34,321 nt of DNA from Hirudo medicinalis (lineage: Eukaryota > Annelida > Clitellata > Hirudinida > Hirudinidae), in the NCBI GenBank assembly GCA_011800805.1, contig MPNW01000436.1, positions 1-34,321 on the forward strand, given 5' to 3'. Each line of letters starts with the position of its first letter. The first letter of the stretch is position 1. The notes below the pieces were generated by a model. That model searched no databases and had not been told where the DNA came from. It was given only the letters and a program-made list of their open reading frames with translations. Shown here piece after piece: positions 21,081 through 31,349 of this stretch. Position numbers and translations under genes: made by a program.

Positions 21081-21913
21081 CTGCTCTTGAATGCGTTTTC
21101 GACGACAGTTTTAACTCGACAAACAAGCTCCAATGATGACGTTTAGTGCTAATCGTTGCAAAAATGCAAGCACCGAGTCGACTTAACGTTCGGACGTCAC
21201 GACAGAATGTAAATCATAAGTGCTCGCCATGCATTTGTAAACCATAGTGATGATGTTTGAACAAAAGGTGAAGTTATATTGTATGTGATGTTTTGTTATG
21301 CCTCATCGTGTACATCTTGGTTGAGATAAATGTATTAGATAAAATAATACATTCCACGCATCCGTGCAATTTTTCATGAATAAAAATTAAATATGACCGA
21401 ATAAATGAAATTAATTCTACCTTTTTTTATCCATGAACTGCTTGTGGAATTATTTCCATTCTTTGATTCCATTCTAACACCTAAAAAGATGTGCTTTAAT
21501 TGTTCAAATTTGAATAAACGTGTTATTTATTTTTTTATTTTTAATGTCAAATGAACAGAAATTTCCAATCAACTCTTACTGTGCCACCAGCACCAGATCA
21601 CTATAAATATTCAAAGCAAACAGCTCGACATGTAAAACTCTGCAGAGACATGAGACATAAGAAATTGATCGTGTATTTAACAAAAACAATATTCCATACC
21701 AGAACGAATGAAGCTAGTTCTGCAAACCAACAACTGTCCACACGAGCCAACAAAACAGTACGTAGCTCGTCCCGTTTCAGAACCTGACCTGAGACCGTAC
21801 GATGTTGTAACTAAAAATGCATTTACGCCACGAAAACTTTTTCCCAGGCTATTGTTTATATTGCTCTGTTAACTGGCTTCGTTATGGGGATTCTTTGACG
21901 ATAATTCAAGTTG
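21081..21913. other. Divergent promoter region between GNPAT and FANCF-like
   Basis: The two genes are transcribed away from each other across about 830 bases. The missing first GNPAT exon probably lies within the left 200 bases. No strong TATA box is evident. A 78-codon open frame at 21551-21787 (+) has no recognisable family and I do not support it as a gene. Confidence 0.45.
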
Positions 21914-24206
21914 ATGTCTCTGGAAGCGATATTAAAAAATATTTGCACTTTTCTGGAGCTGCTTCAGAAAGCTCGGGTTTCAAAGGATCTCGGTTGGAAC
22001 GCCGGATCCTTCCAAAATGCCTTCCAATGGGCAGAGTACTGTGAAAGGGTAAACAAACATTTTGATTCTGTTTCACGATGCATGTTTGCGTTTGTTCCAT
22101 TTTGAAGATCTTGCCTCTCAGATATACTTACAATCCGTCGGTAAGCCGTACTATCGACAACTGGACAACGAAATCAGAAAACTCAACTGTCTTCCTTGGA
22201 CGCTGGGAGACCTAACTATTGACTTGAAGCTGCTCAAAGACAGCGTTGGTTGGCTCTCTCTGGTATGTCTCAGTTTAATTGATGATATTTTACAATAAAT
22301 CATGTTTTTAAGCTTTGCATATAAAAATATAGCCCTGAGGCAGGGCTTGAGATATTGGCAAGAGTCTATCGATTGTATGCTGCTTTTTGTTCAGGCCTTA
22401 ATCCAAAATGAATCTGCAACATCTAATGACATCAGGCTAAAAATGATACAAGAAAAAGCATCACAGAATGAATTCTTAAAGCTTGTGAGGATGCATTCAA
22501 ACATTATAATGTTAAATACAATGTTGAAATACTACAGTTTAATTAAGAAAACTGTTCCCACCATTGAGATACTTTTTGCCAGAAATTGAGAGAAATGATT
22601 GCCATGAACTCCATGGTCAAAAGCATGTCGTCGATCGAGCTCGGAGTCGGCGATGACGCAGCGGCACTCGACATTGACACGTCGACTTCCGACGTCGAGA
22701 AACTCAAACTGGAAGCTTCTGCGAAGCTCCTTGCCGATTACATGCAAAAGAACCTGTCTTTCGAGCTTCGCGATGCCACCATGCAGAGGTTCTTTTAGTC
22801 GTTCTTGCTGGACTCAATGTGGCAATTTTAATGCTTGATTATGCATTTGAAAGAGATTTTTAATCAAATTACCCTCTTTAAGGATGGTCCTGAGAGACAA
22901 ATTGCAGCAACTGGCTGATTCAGAAAGTGGCCTGGTGAGAAAGATGACTTCTTAGTGATTTAAGAGTTCAACTTTCTGATCTGAGAATGTTTCAAGTTCT
23001 GAAAATGCTTTTGAATATCAATATTGATGATGACTCGACCCTCAACTTTTCAGATTGTCGTCTTGAAAGCTTACACGGTCTTGTTCGAGAATCAAAAGAG
23101 AAGTTACAAGCTGGTTCTGCGGCATTTCGACGACTTCGTGACGGACCTCGTCGAGCGATCGGACGTGTCGGTAGTCGAAATGCCTTTTGTCACGTCGAAA
23201 TGATAGCAAAAAAAACGATTGAAAATTCGAGTCATTTTATCGATTCATTCAAACGATTTCACATGTTTCATCATTATTAATTTCGTCGCATTCGCTCTTG
23301 ACATTTTTCGTCGTCTGATGACCGAACGTTCGAATCGAAATCATTTCAGAAGTTTCTGGTGTTCGCTCCCGAAGAGCGTCGTCACGGAACTGTGCTCCAC
23401 GAACGAAGAATTCTTGAAGAAGCTGTTTCAAGATTTGGACAGGTGGCAAACTAATCTGGCCCATAGCAAAAATTTTGATTCTAGAGGCTTTGAAAGTGTT
23501 ATTTCTATGGATTGTTTTATTTAACAAAACATGCAGTAATGTGTAAATATTGTTTGTTCTCTAGCTCCTTGCTTGCAGAGTCTTAGGCTTATAGCTTTTT
23601 GAGGAATATATGCAAATATTTGAATTTGAAAATTTGAAAAACATAATATTTAAATATATGATTATTTTAATTTAAACAAACATTTATTCTGCTCATTACT
23701 TAATATTATCATTATCAACACCACCACATTCATGATGAATGGAACCTTTAATGTTTAAATATAGAATTTCAAAATATTCCTTCTGATTACTCAGGGCAAG
23801 CAAGAACTTTGAGGTCCATTACAACGAGAATGTAATCGACGAGGCTACCGGACGAATTTCCCTTTTCTGTTGGAGGTCGGCAGATGATTTGCAGACGATG
23901 CTTGCTAAATATTGCGATGTAGACTCAAATCCATTCATTAACCATCTGTGACTTTGGTGCAATCTGAGCATTTATCCATTTCGTTTCAATTTAAACAGGT
24001 TCAATGCACAGGTGACAAAAAAGTTGTCTCCGATCACATCGTCTGATCAACTGAAAGAATGGATCGCTACATTCCTCGATGCTCCCGACATGGGCGACAA
24101 AGCCACTGAGATCATTTCTGAGTTGGCCAAAGCATCAGAAGTGAACATTTGGAAGACTTTGTTGCAGGAACTACAGAGGATCGACTTGCTCATTGATTAC
24201 CGTTGA
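21914..24206 (+). CDS. FANCF: FANCF-like Fanconi anaemia core complex protein, nine exons
   Basis: Exons: 21914-22048, 22122-22262, 22395-22484, 22583-22788, 22883-22934, 23054-23170, 23375-23442, 23795-23947, 23999-24206. All phases agree, giving 389 residues against 374 in human FANCF. Similarity to FANCF is modest but collinear: LEAILKNICTFLELL and FQWAEYCERIY at the N-terminus, LGDLTIDLKLLKDSVGW, QNEFLKL, YKLVLRHFDDFVTDLVERSDV, NEEFLKKLFQDLDRW-type helix followed by FEVHYNENV, and VNIWKTLLQELQR at the C-terminus. FANCF is the nuclear adaptor that holds the Fanconi core complex together for FANCD2 ubiquitination in interstrand crosslink repair. The acceptor of exon 7 is the least sure: the stronger-looking AG at 23348-23349 breaks the frame. 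An alternative third exon beginning earlier (near 22332) is possible. The family call rests on remembered alignment and needs a profile search. Confidence 0.62.
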
Positions 24207-24829
24207 GTGCTGGTCGTCCATATAATTGTTGGCGAATATAGGGATGCGATTTTTTGAACACGGGAAATTGTTTTTCGTTTTAATGGGACATAAAATTTAT
24301 GCTCAAGTAGTGCGAAAACAGTGATAGATTTGTCTGCTTTAAACTACAGTGCTCTGCACATCCCTACTTAAGCGAGCAGACGACATAACAAACGTCTTGA
24401 ATCATCGCTCCGTTTGGCTTCTGGTTCGTTATTGTTTTCGTTTTGCAAATTTTAATAGTCGTCAGGATATTTTTCCATAAATATTTCCGGGCTATCACCT
24501 TTTCATTTTTTTTTTTTTTGAACGAACACTAAGGGAACATTTTCGGAAAAAGTATTAAATGCGATTAGCAATTGTACTTACTTCAAATTGTTCTGAGTGC
24601 AACAGTTTTTAAATGCAAACGGTAAAACTTTTAGAAGTAATATCTAAATTAGTTATAGGAGATTTCTATAGTAGCTTAGGTCTTTGTTAACATTGGAGAA
24701 AAAGAATCGATTTCCTTACTTCTCAGGTCATGCATAAAAAGAGGGAGAAATGATGAGATTTATTGAAACTAAACATTTATTACACAAATTAACTTTTATT
24801 TAATTATCAACTTTTTAAAACATTTGTAT
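24207..24829. other. Spacer between convergent FANCF-like and RING-C
   Basis: No coding sequence supported. It holds the 3' UTRs of both genes. For RING-C (minus strand), complements of AATAAA lie at 24795-24800, 24776-24781 and 24759-24764. No canonical signal is obvious shortly after the FANCF-like stop. A T run sits at about 24507-24520. Confidence 0.45.
24795..24800 (-). terminator. Poly(A) signal candidate of RING-C
   Basis: TTTATT on the plus strand reads AATAAA on the minus strand, 30 bases after the RING-C stop codon. Two more copies follow within 40 bases. Confidence 0.5.
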
Positions 24830-26128
24830 CTAATCTTCACCGTTTGAGAAACAATTTAAGCACCATCCGCTGCGTTTGGGACGGACCTGAGAAATTTCTT
24901 GGAGCTCGGAATCATCGCCAGACGTCCAAGTTTGCGATAATTGCAAGTTGGACACAGACTCCAGGATGTCATCAAGGGATTCCGATCTTGCATTCAAATT
25001 TCTCCTGTTGCTAATTGTCCCTGGCAACCCGGCATTCATTGCCCCGGCTTGATTCTGTGAACTATGAGCAACGTCTCGGTTAGCTACCGCCGGCCTTGCT
25101 TCTGAAATGTTTGGCAGGTTTTCTCTAATGATCACAGCTGAGGACACCTGAGACACCGGTCTTGGCACTCTGGCACTCCTTATTCTGGTGAAATTCGAAG
25201 ATAGTTCTGCCTCGTTATGGACATGTGCCACTTCGTAGCTTCTAACGTTCCTCCTAGGAACTCTCACGGGAATGCTGTACGGAGAGGAGGTTTCTTCTTC
25301 CACTGACTGTGAATAGTCGTTTCTTCTTAGTCTTGTCCTTTCTTCACGAGGAGCTAAGAAGGCTTGCGATCTTATTAATCCTCGACTTCTCAATGGCGGA
25401 TCGCTAGAGGAATTGGCCTCAATATTTCTTTGGCTAGTCGATGTGCTTGGCTGGATGTCGTCTTCATGAACTACTGCACGATTTCTGAACTGGCCAGAGT
25501 TGAATGAAGGCTCTTCATCGCTTGATATTGAAACGGGACTCTGTACTCTGCGCCTACGGTTTCGACGAAACAATTGCCTCAGCCTCGATATCATTCTGCT
25601 TGTGGATTCAGAAGTTATGGGGATGTTTTGCTGGGCTTGAAAAGAGGCCGCCGGAAAGAGCTCGTTGAAGTTTATGGCTCCATTCAAATTGTTACCTCTC
25701 TTGTCGGTTCTCTTCAGACGGAAAGTCTGAAACTTGTTGTCGTCCTCGATGTTGTGGTAGATTTCAGAAAAATCGCTCCTACACAGTGGACACTGGGTAA
25801 TATTTTTGGCCCATTCGCAGATGCACTTGAAACAAAAGCTATGAAAGCAAGCGTTTATCACGGCTCTGTTTTCCTTCTCGCCAAGGCAGATGCAACACTC
25901 CCCATCTTCTTCCTTTTCGGGAGGCCTTGGACTCTCGACCTGTCTCTTTTTTGAAATCCGTTCTGCAATGAGACTGTATGTACCCGTGCATTTTGGACAA
26001 TCATAGGTGAATCTGGCTATTCTAGGCACACAATTATAGCAAAACGAGTGTAAGCATTCTCTTATGACGACTTTTCTGTCTATGTCCTTCTGGCAGATCT
26101 CGCATTGTTCTTTGTCCGTTGTATTCAT
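24830..26128 (-). CDS. Double-RING protein RING-C, single exon
   Basis: The product has 432 residues. Two complete C3HC4 RING fingers lie in tandem at the N-terminus: Cys9, Cys12, Cys25, His27, Cys30, Cys33, Cys44, Cys47; then Cys78, Cys81, Cys94, His96, Cys99, Cys102, Cys113, Cys116. The second, with CFHSFCFKCICEWAK and CPLCRSDFSEIYH, resembles the RING of TOPORS-type E3 ligases, where a short helix and F/Y-rich strand follow the last cysteine pair. The remaining 300 residues are Ser/Arg/Asn-rich and probably disordered, with basic RRNRRRR and acidic SSDEE patches that could be nuclear signals or SUMO contacts. An E3 ubiquitin or SUMO ligase activity is inferred. It is a paralog of RING-E. 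The start ATG is the first in frame and puts the first cysteine at residue 9. No intron is needed. Confidence 0.8.
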   Translation of the reverse strand: MNTTDKEQCEICQKDIDRKVVIRECLHSFCYNCVPRIARFTYDCPKCTGTYSLIAERISKKRQVESPRPPEKEEDGECCICLGEKENRAVINACFHSFCFKCICEWAKNITQCPLCRSDFSEIYHNIEDDNKFQTFRLKRTDKRGNNLNGAINFNELFPAASFQAQQNIPITSESTSRMISRLRQLFRRNRRRRVQSPVSISSDEEPSFNSGQFRNRAVVHEDDIQPSTSTSQRNIEANSSSDPPLRSRGLIRSQAFLAPREERTRLRRNDYSQSVEEETSSPYSIPVRVPRRNVRSYEVAHVHNEAELSSNFTRIRSARVPRPVSQVSSAVIIRENLPNISEARPAVANRDVAHSSQNQAGAMNAGLPGTISNRRNLNARSESLDDILESVSNLQLSQTWTSGDDSELQEISQVRPKRSGWCLNCFSNGED

Positions 26129-26558
26129 TGGAGTATTCTATCAGTTTGTAAGATATTTTGCTAATGAGAAAAAGACTTGCTATGAATTCACCATTATTCA
26201 AGGAATCCACTTGAGAAGAAAAGATCGTGAATCATAGACAAGTTAACAAAAAGTAATCAATTGTATGAATATTTAGAATTTAATTGAATTATTTTATTTC
26301 GATAAAAAAGAGTAGGCGATCAATTTATTTGTATCATTTAATTAAAGAAATGGTATTTTATGATATTTATATTGGTGACATTTTTATAAAATTAATTTCA
26401 ATTTTAAATTTATTAATTTTCTCAAATTATTTGGGAGATAAAATATTCTGAATGAATTGACTTCACACTGACCTTTGGGCGCTATGACCTATTTCTATGA
26501 ACCATCGCATCCCTGGTTATGTTTGGTTTAAGTTTACCATTTAGGGGCACAGAACAAG

Positions 26559-26641
26559 TTTAATTCTTGGGTAGTCCAAATCATCGTAGTTATACAACGG
26601 ACTTTAATCAAATAATTAAATAAATAAATTTAATTCTTGGG
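26559..26641 (+). mobile_element. Tiny 5'-truncated retroelement insertion with 13-base target-site duplication
   Basis: The 13-mer tttaattcttggg occurs exactly at 26559-26571 and again at 26629-26641. Between them are 57 bases ending in a run of AAAT units, preceded by acaacggactttaatcaaat. Perfect direct repeats around a short body with a simple A-rich tail are what target-primed reverse transcription of a LINE leaves behind. The body is too short to name the family. Confidence 0.55.
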
Positions 26642-26769
26642 GTTTGAGGGTGAATATGCATTAGGATGAGAACCCTTCTGTAAAGATAATATTGAATCAC
26701 CTAAGAATTGCAAATAAAACCCATAAATATCATACCACAAAATACGAGCTATCGTGTCTCATCATTAAA

Positions 26770-26794
26770 TATAATAATAATAATAATAATAATA
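26770..26794 (+). repeat. (TAA)n microsatellite
   Basis: Eight AAT/TAA triplets in noncoding sequence. Confidence 0.8.
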
Positions 26795-27107
26795 TATTAT
26801 TTGAGGTGTAAATAAAACATGTCATTTCTTTAAAAACATTTTGGGGACTGCAAACCTTTGCTCTTCCTTTGAAAAAGTGAGCTAATTATGATGCAAATAA
26901 TTAATATTTAACCAATTTTGAATACCCACTTGAGAATCACAAACGAATTTGGTGATTTCGAAATGCACCATTTTATCAGAAAGAATTTATTTCCAAAATT
27001 GTATGATCTCGGTTCTTTGCCGATTCCTAGCCAAAGAACGCAGAGGAGTAAAATAGTAAATGAGATGTCTTAGGATATAATTAGAACTTTAATTTCGGAT
27101 TTGACTG

Positions 27108-27806
27108 CTAATCAGAGTCTCTGCTGTTCTTTGGCGAGCGTCTTTTCTTCAAATGGATTTGGTGTGCTTGTTCTTGGGTAAGCAGTTTAATCCTTCTAAA
27201 TAAATTTCCTGCTGCCGAAATTATATCAACTGAAGAAAACCATCCTTCCCGTGCCGCTCCACTCTGGCTGTTCACTGGCACTTCACAGGACTCTATCTCT
27301 CGGTTTATTGAGGGGAACCAGCGTTTTTGGCCGTCTGTCATTATTTTGAGCGACTGAACTGCCTTCGGGAGCATCCCAAAGCCCTTGAAGAGAAGCGTTG
27401 GTCTGCCTGTCGTTTTGAATGCCTGAACGGTTTCGATGCTCACGTACGTAAGTTCGATCTCGCTCATTAAGAGTGGTTTTGACCAAGCGGGTATTCAGTT
27501 CAAACAGAAATTATGAAAATACGAGTCTATCAATGCCTTGTTTTGCTTTTCGCCAAGACAAATACAGCATTCAGCCTCTTTCTCAGGAGTTTTGTCTTTA
27601 ATGTTCTCCACATTTGGATTCTTCCTTGCAAAGTCCTTGCATTGGAGACAACCGTCGGATGTCTGGGCTATTTCAAACAGACAATCGTAGCAAAATTCAT
27701 GCGAACAATCCACTAGGATGATCTTTAGTATCATTATTTTGTTGCATATTTTGCATTTTTCTCTATTCTTCGGAGAAGGTTCTAGTTTTTCGGTTCGAAA
27801 TAGCAC
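27108..27806 (-). pseudogene. RING-D, broken partial copy of RING-E
   Basis: The minus strand from 27806 to about 27495 is nearly the same as the first 100 codons of RING-E, including the first RING and the start of the second. Breaks seen: the start codon position reads GTG instead of ATG; a stop appears right after FHNFCLN in the second RING (intact copy continues CFDCITSW); about 320 bases are then missing, so that ttggtcaaaa jumps to the NERD segment; and the last RING cysteines are gone. Further fragments related to the RING-E tail continue to 27108 in a shifted, mosaic order (NERDRTYVRE, LQGLWDAPE, DIISAAGNLFRRIKLL against DISAASFGRRLKRLI). No working double-RING product is possible. 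Confidence 0.85.
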
Positions 27807-28611
27807 ATTTCGATTTGATAAAATATCTAAAACATATTGTCTAAATCAGTCGTCATGTTTCCGTCCATAATTACGGAATCCATTCGAAACGCAAAGATTA
27901 CAGTTAGCAAAGTCAAGTGTATATTCATTATAACATGATTATAACTAAATTTATATTATTAGTTATCGTTATCGATACAATTTCATGAGTATTTATTATT
28001 ATTTATTGTTTGTTAAGTATTGTTTATTCTTGTTTGAATTTGTTAGTACGAGACTATTTGAATCACAAATATAACGTAACAACGATCATAAAACATGAAG
28101 AACAAAGTAACAAGGACAACAACGTGTAAAAGATTACGTACCGAAGATTTGTGAAAATATTCATACAGAACTATAAACTTTGTTCTGAATTATCAGGATA
28201 AATAATCGTTTTGCTAGGATCCATCGTGACTTCACAAACTTTCGCTACTAAGTTTAAATTCATTGTACAAATGTGATAATCAACTAGCCGAGTCTGCCCG
28301 GAGTAACATTACCGTTCAAATGAATATGTTTTTTTAATCGATTAAATTTATTGATCAACCGGTCATTAATGTGACAATTAGTGTGTAATTAGCAATTATT
28401 CAATCACCGATAATTCAATAATATTAATAATAATAATTTACAATTGATGAATATATTCGATTTAGAACCACTAACGAATTTGAATCCCTCGAATAAAGAT
28501 AACTTTTATTTTCTAAAGAAATTGCAACGTATCTCTCTCTACATGGATAGTGGAAGCAGTTCAGTAAAAAAAACAAAACAAGATTGTTGTGATATAATTG
28601 GAAATTTCATT
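27807..28611. other. Spacer between RING-D and RING-E
   Basis: No supported coding sequence. AT-rich with short ATT runs near 27994-28010 and 28420-28436. The minus-strand AATAAA complement at 28505-28510 is a poly(A) candidate for RING-E, about 100 bases after its stop. Confidence 0.5.
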
Positions 28612-30201
28612 TCACTTTTTGTCGTATCTCGATAAAAATGTTTGGAACGAGTCCTGAAACTTTTGAGTCAAACTGTCCAAGTGAGCATCATCGAAAACTG
28701 AGACGGGATCACTGCTTGCTTTGGGGTTGCCAGGGGGATGTGGTGGCATTGCCCTAGGAATTGGTAAAGTCTGAACAGTTATTCCGCTAGGATTGCTGTT
28801 TTCCGAACCATTTGCCGAACGTCGCGGTGTCGGCATTGATAGTTCCACGACATTTGTCCTTCCGTCTGAATTATTTTCTGAAACTCCTTCAATTCCGGGA
28901 ATGTTGATGGGCGTTGTCTCTTTACTTGCAAGAGCTTCACGAAGGAGTGTCTCTGTACAACGCACTCCTTCCGTTCTGGGCACATCTTGACTTTGGCTGG
29001 TCACTGGCCGTTCTCTAGAGGAACTCTGAATGACTGAACTGGCTCCAGACTCGGATGAATTCCTTCTTCCAAAAGATCTTTCATCCGAAAGTCCTTGAAG
29101 AGGTGATCCCTGATGTCTGGTTTCCATTGAACTGCCCAACAAGTCGTAATGTGGCATTAAACTTGATAACCTAGACATCGCCCCTTGAGAAGGAACAGAA
29201 CGGAACTGTGAGTCGTTAGAAGACAACTCGTCAATATTTAACCCCGTCCTAATAAGTCGTTTAAGACGTCTGCCAAAACTTGCTGCCGAAATGTCACTGT
29301 GATCCTCTCTGCTTAGTGTTGCGTCATTTGAAGAATATCTGGGAGGAAGCCAGGGTTCCGAAATCCCTTCTTCGTCGGATGAATCGGCTCTTTCTATCCT
29401 TCGAAATTTCCCTGTGTACATTTCTCTTCTCAATGCCAATTCACTGGCTTCTTGGTTTCTTCTTAAGTGAGCCGATACGCTTGGCTGACTGTCGTTACTT
29501 TGAACGACTGAAGGGCTTTCATACTCACGCCTGAAAGTTTGATCTCGCTCATTAGGGTTGTATCTGTTGCCATTTTGAGCGCCCAAATTGTTATAATTAC
29601 CCAAGTAGGTTGCAGCTACCTCATTTGAATGGTTTAATAGCTCCTGCCTAAATCCGCTAATGTGAGAAGGCATCCACCTTCTGAATGCCTCACCACTATT
29701 AAATAAACTACTGAAATCAGAGCCAAAAGTGGAATACCGATCGCTTGGGTCTGAAGCCGCGTCTGTAAGCTCGGGTTTCTTCACTTGAAACGTTTTGAAT
29801 GTCTTGTCGTCCTTGATGTCGTGGTAGATTGCACTGTACTCGATCCTACACAATGGACATTGTCTGGCCGTTTTTGACCAAGAAGTGATGCAGTCGAAAC
29901 AGAAACTATGAAAACACGCGTCTACCAAGGCCTTGTTTTGCTTTACGCCAAGACAAATACAACATTCAGCCTCTTTCTCGGGAATTTTGTCTTTAATGTT
30001 CTCCACATTTGGATTCTTCTTTGCAGAGTCCTTGCATTGGAGACAACCGTCGGATGTCTGGGCTATTTCAAACAGACAATCGTAGCAAAATTCATGCGAA
30101 CAATCCACTAGGATGATCTTTAGCATCATTCTTTTGTTGCATATTTTGCATTTTTCTCTATCCTTCGGAGAAGGTTCTAGTTTTTCGGTTCGAAATAGCA
30201 T
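28612..30201 (-). CDS. Double-RING protein RING-E, single exon
   Basis: The product has 529 residues. The first RING uses Cys18, Cys21, Cys34, His36, Cys39, Cys42, Cys53 and Cys56. The second uses Cys80, Cys83, Cys96, His98, Cys101, Cys104, Cys115 and Cys118, and is followed by IEYSAIYHDIKDDKTFKTFQVK, matching the same segment in RING-C (SDFSEIYHNIEDDNKFQTFRLK). The remaining 380 residues are Ser/Arg/Asn-rich, with SSDEE acidic-serine patches and a Pro-rich stretch (PIPRAMPPHPPGNP, about 488-501) near the C-terminus. The end (FDDAHLDSLTQKFQDSFQTF) looks helical. An E3 ligase role of the TOPORS-like kind is inferred from the second RING only. It is the intact parent-like copy of RING-D and a clear paralog of RING-C. 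The start is the ATG preserved in position by the pseudogene alignment. Confidence 0.8.
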   Translation of the reverse strand: MLFRTEKLEPSPKDREKCKICNKRMMLKIILVDCSHEFCYDCLFEIAQTSDGCLQCKDSAKKNPNVENIKDKIPEKEAECCICLGVKQNKALVDACFHSFCFDCITSWSKTARQCPLCRIEYSAIYHDIKDDKTFKTFQVKKPELTDAASDPSDRYSTFGSDFSSLFNSGEAFRRWMPSHISGFRQELLNHSNEVAATYLGNYNNLGAQNGNRYNPNERDQTFRREYESPSVVQSNDSQPSVSAHLRRNQEASELALRREMYTGKFRRIERADSSDEEGISEPWLPPRYSSNDATLSREDHSDISAASFGRRLKRLIRTGLNIDELSSNDSQFRSVPSQGAMSRLSSLMPHYDLLGSSMETRHQGSPLQGLSDERSFGRRNSSESGASSVIQSSSRERPVTSQSQDVPRTEGVRCTETLLREALASKETTPINIPGIEGVSENNSDGRTNVVELSMPTPRRSANGSENSNPSGITVQTLPIPRAMPPHPPGNPKASSDPVSVFDDAHLDSLTQKFQDSFQTFLSRYDKK

Positions 30202-30795
30202 TTCTTGTTAATAAAATATGTATGTAAATGATGAACAAAATTATGTATTATCGAACACCGGATTAAGACGAGAACACATTTACGGAATCCACTTGGCGAA
30301 TAAAGATTATAAATAGTAAATAAAAATATTTTTACTTTAATTTTAATTAAATATCATTAAATAACATCAATTTGCATCATTAGTTTTTCGAAGCCAAACA
30401 AAATATGAATTAAAACTTGTTTAGGAAAGTTAAAAAATAATTATTTTATCTCGATGGCGGTTTATCACGAAATTAAATTAGATAAGAAAACCATCCGTGC
30501 GTACTTAATGGATTTAGTACTTAATAGATTTAGTACTTAATAGATACGTTGAAGATAGGCCTAAGTAAATATGGATATCAGTACTTAAACTAGGCTGTAT
30601 TTTTTGTACTGACCACGGTCTTCTTAATCGCTGTACACAGTTGTTATTGAGTCTGAGGAAATTTATTTTCATAATCAGTGATCTTACATTAAATAGTCTC
30701 AAGAAATTATTCTTCAGACATTTCTTATATTCTTGCAATGTCATAACTGTCAAGGTTAGAACGAGTTTGATAGGATTGAATTTTGATAGGTAATA
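30202..30795. other. Spacer upstream of RING-E
   Basis: No supported gene. Three 16-base tandem repeats lie at 30501-30547. The promoter of RING-E should be in the first few hundred bases. Confidence 0.5.
30501..30547 (+). repeat. Three copies of a 16-base tandem repeat
   Basis: gtacttaatagattta-type units at 30501-30516, 30517-30532 and 30533-30547, with one or two differences. A related gtacttaaac follows near 30580. Confidence 0.8.
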
Positions 30796-31349
30796 CAGTC
30801 AAATCTCGTTACTATGCCACCTCGCTACTATGCCACCTCGCTACTATGCCACCTCGCTACTATGCCACTCTCGCTATTATACCACTTTTGCTCGGTCCCG
30901 ACAAAATTCAATACAAAATAAATTTACTATGCCACCCCCTCTCTCGCTACTATGACACTATTGTGTGAGTGTTAAAAGGCACGAGTCTTGAAAAAGTCTG
31001 TATTTCTGCGCCACGGCATCACCTTCAAGACAGTGCAGGGCGAAAGTGGAGCGGTGGATTCGCAATCCCTTCTTGAGTGGCAACAACAGGTTCTCCGGCC
31101 TTTACTCAGGCAGTTCTCCTCAGACGACGTCTTTAACCTGGACGAGACTGGACTTTTCTGGCAGCTGCTTCCGAACAAGACCATACCGCCGAAAGAAGAT
31201 GCGCCAGCCGACGATTCTTGAGAGCTTTGGACTGATGGGTAACTTGAGAAAATAAAGCCGTTTTTACAAGCCCTAGTTACTATGCCACTCTCGCTACTAT
31301 GCCACTCTTGCTCGGTCCCGACAGGTGGCATAGTAACGAGATTTGACTG
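30796..31349 (+). mobile_element. Deleted Tigger/pogo-type DNA transposon with 27-base perfect TIRs
   Basis: The left end 30796-30822 and right end 31323-31349 are perfect inverted repeats starting CAGTCAAATCTCGTTACTAT, the style of Tigger/pogo elements, and both are flanked by TA, the target these elements duplicate. Inside, 30976-31221 encodes a remnant of the transposase (HGITFKTVQGESG, then DDVFNLDETGLFWQLLPNKT) that resembles the part of a DDE endonuclease around its first catalytic Asp. The DNA-binding N-terminus and the remaining catalytic part are missing and a stop follows KEDAPADDS. The left end also has about five tandem 16-base ctcgctactatgccac units. It is a 554-base nonautonomous relict. 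Confidence 0.85.
30805..30885 (+). repeat. 16-base tandem repeats at the left end of the transposon
   Basis: Units at 30805, 30821, 30837 and 30853 read ctcg(t/c)tactatgccac, followed by a 17-base variant at 30869. Similar units recur at 31270-31305 near the right end. Confidence 0.85.

Larger units (their letters stand above)
26129..27107. other. Spacer between RING-C and RING-D pseudogene
   Basis: AT-rich, without a supported gene. It contains a small insertion with target-site duplication (26559-26641) and a (TAA)n microsatellite at 26770-26794. The 5' flank of RING-C lies in its first few hundred bases. Confidence 0.5.

Noticed and set aside
21551..21787. 78-codon plus-strand frame between GNPAT and FANCF-like
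   Set aside because: No recognisable motif, and low-complexity basic composition; could be 5' leader sequence.
25574..25954. 126-codon plus-strand open frame
   Set aside because: Antisense to the RING-C zinc fingers; no family resemblance.
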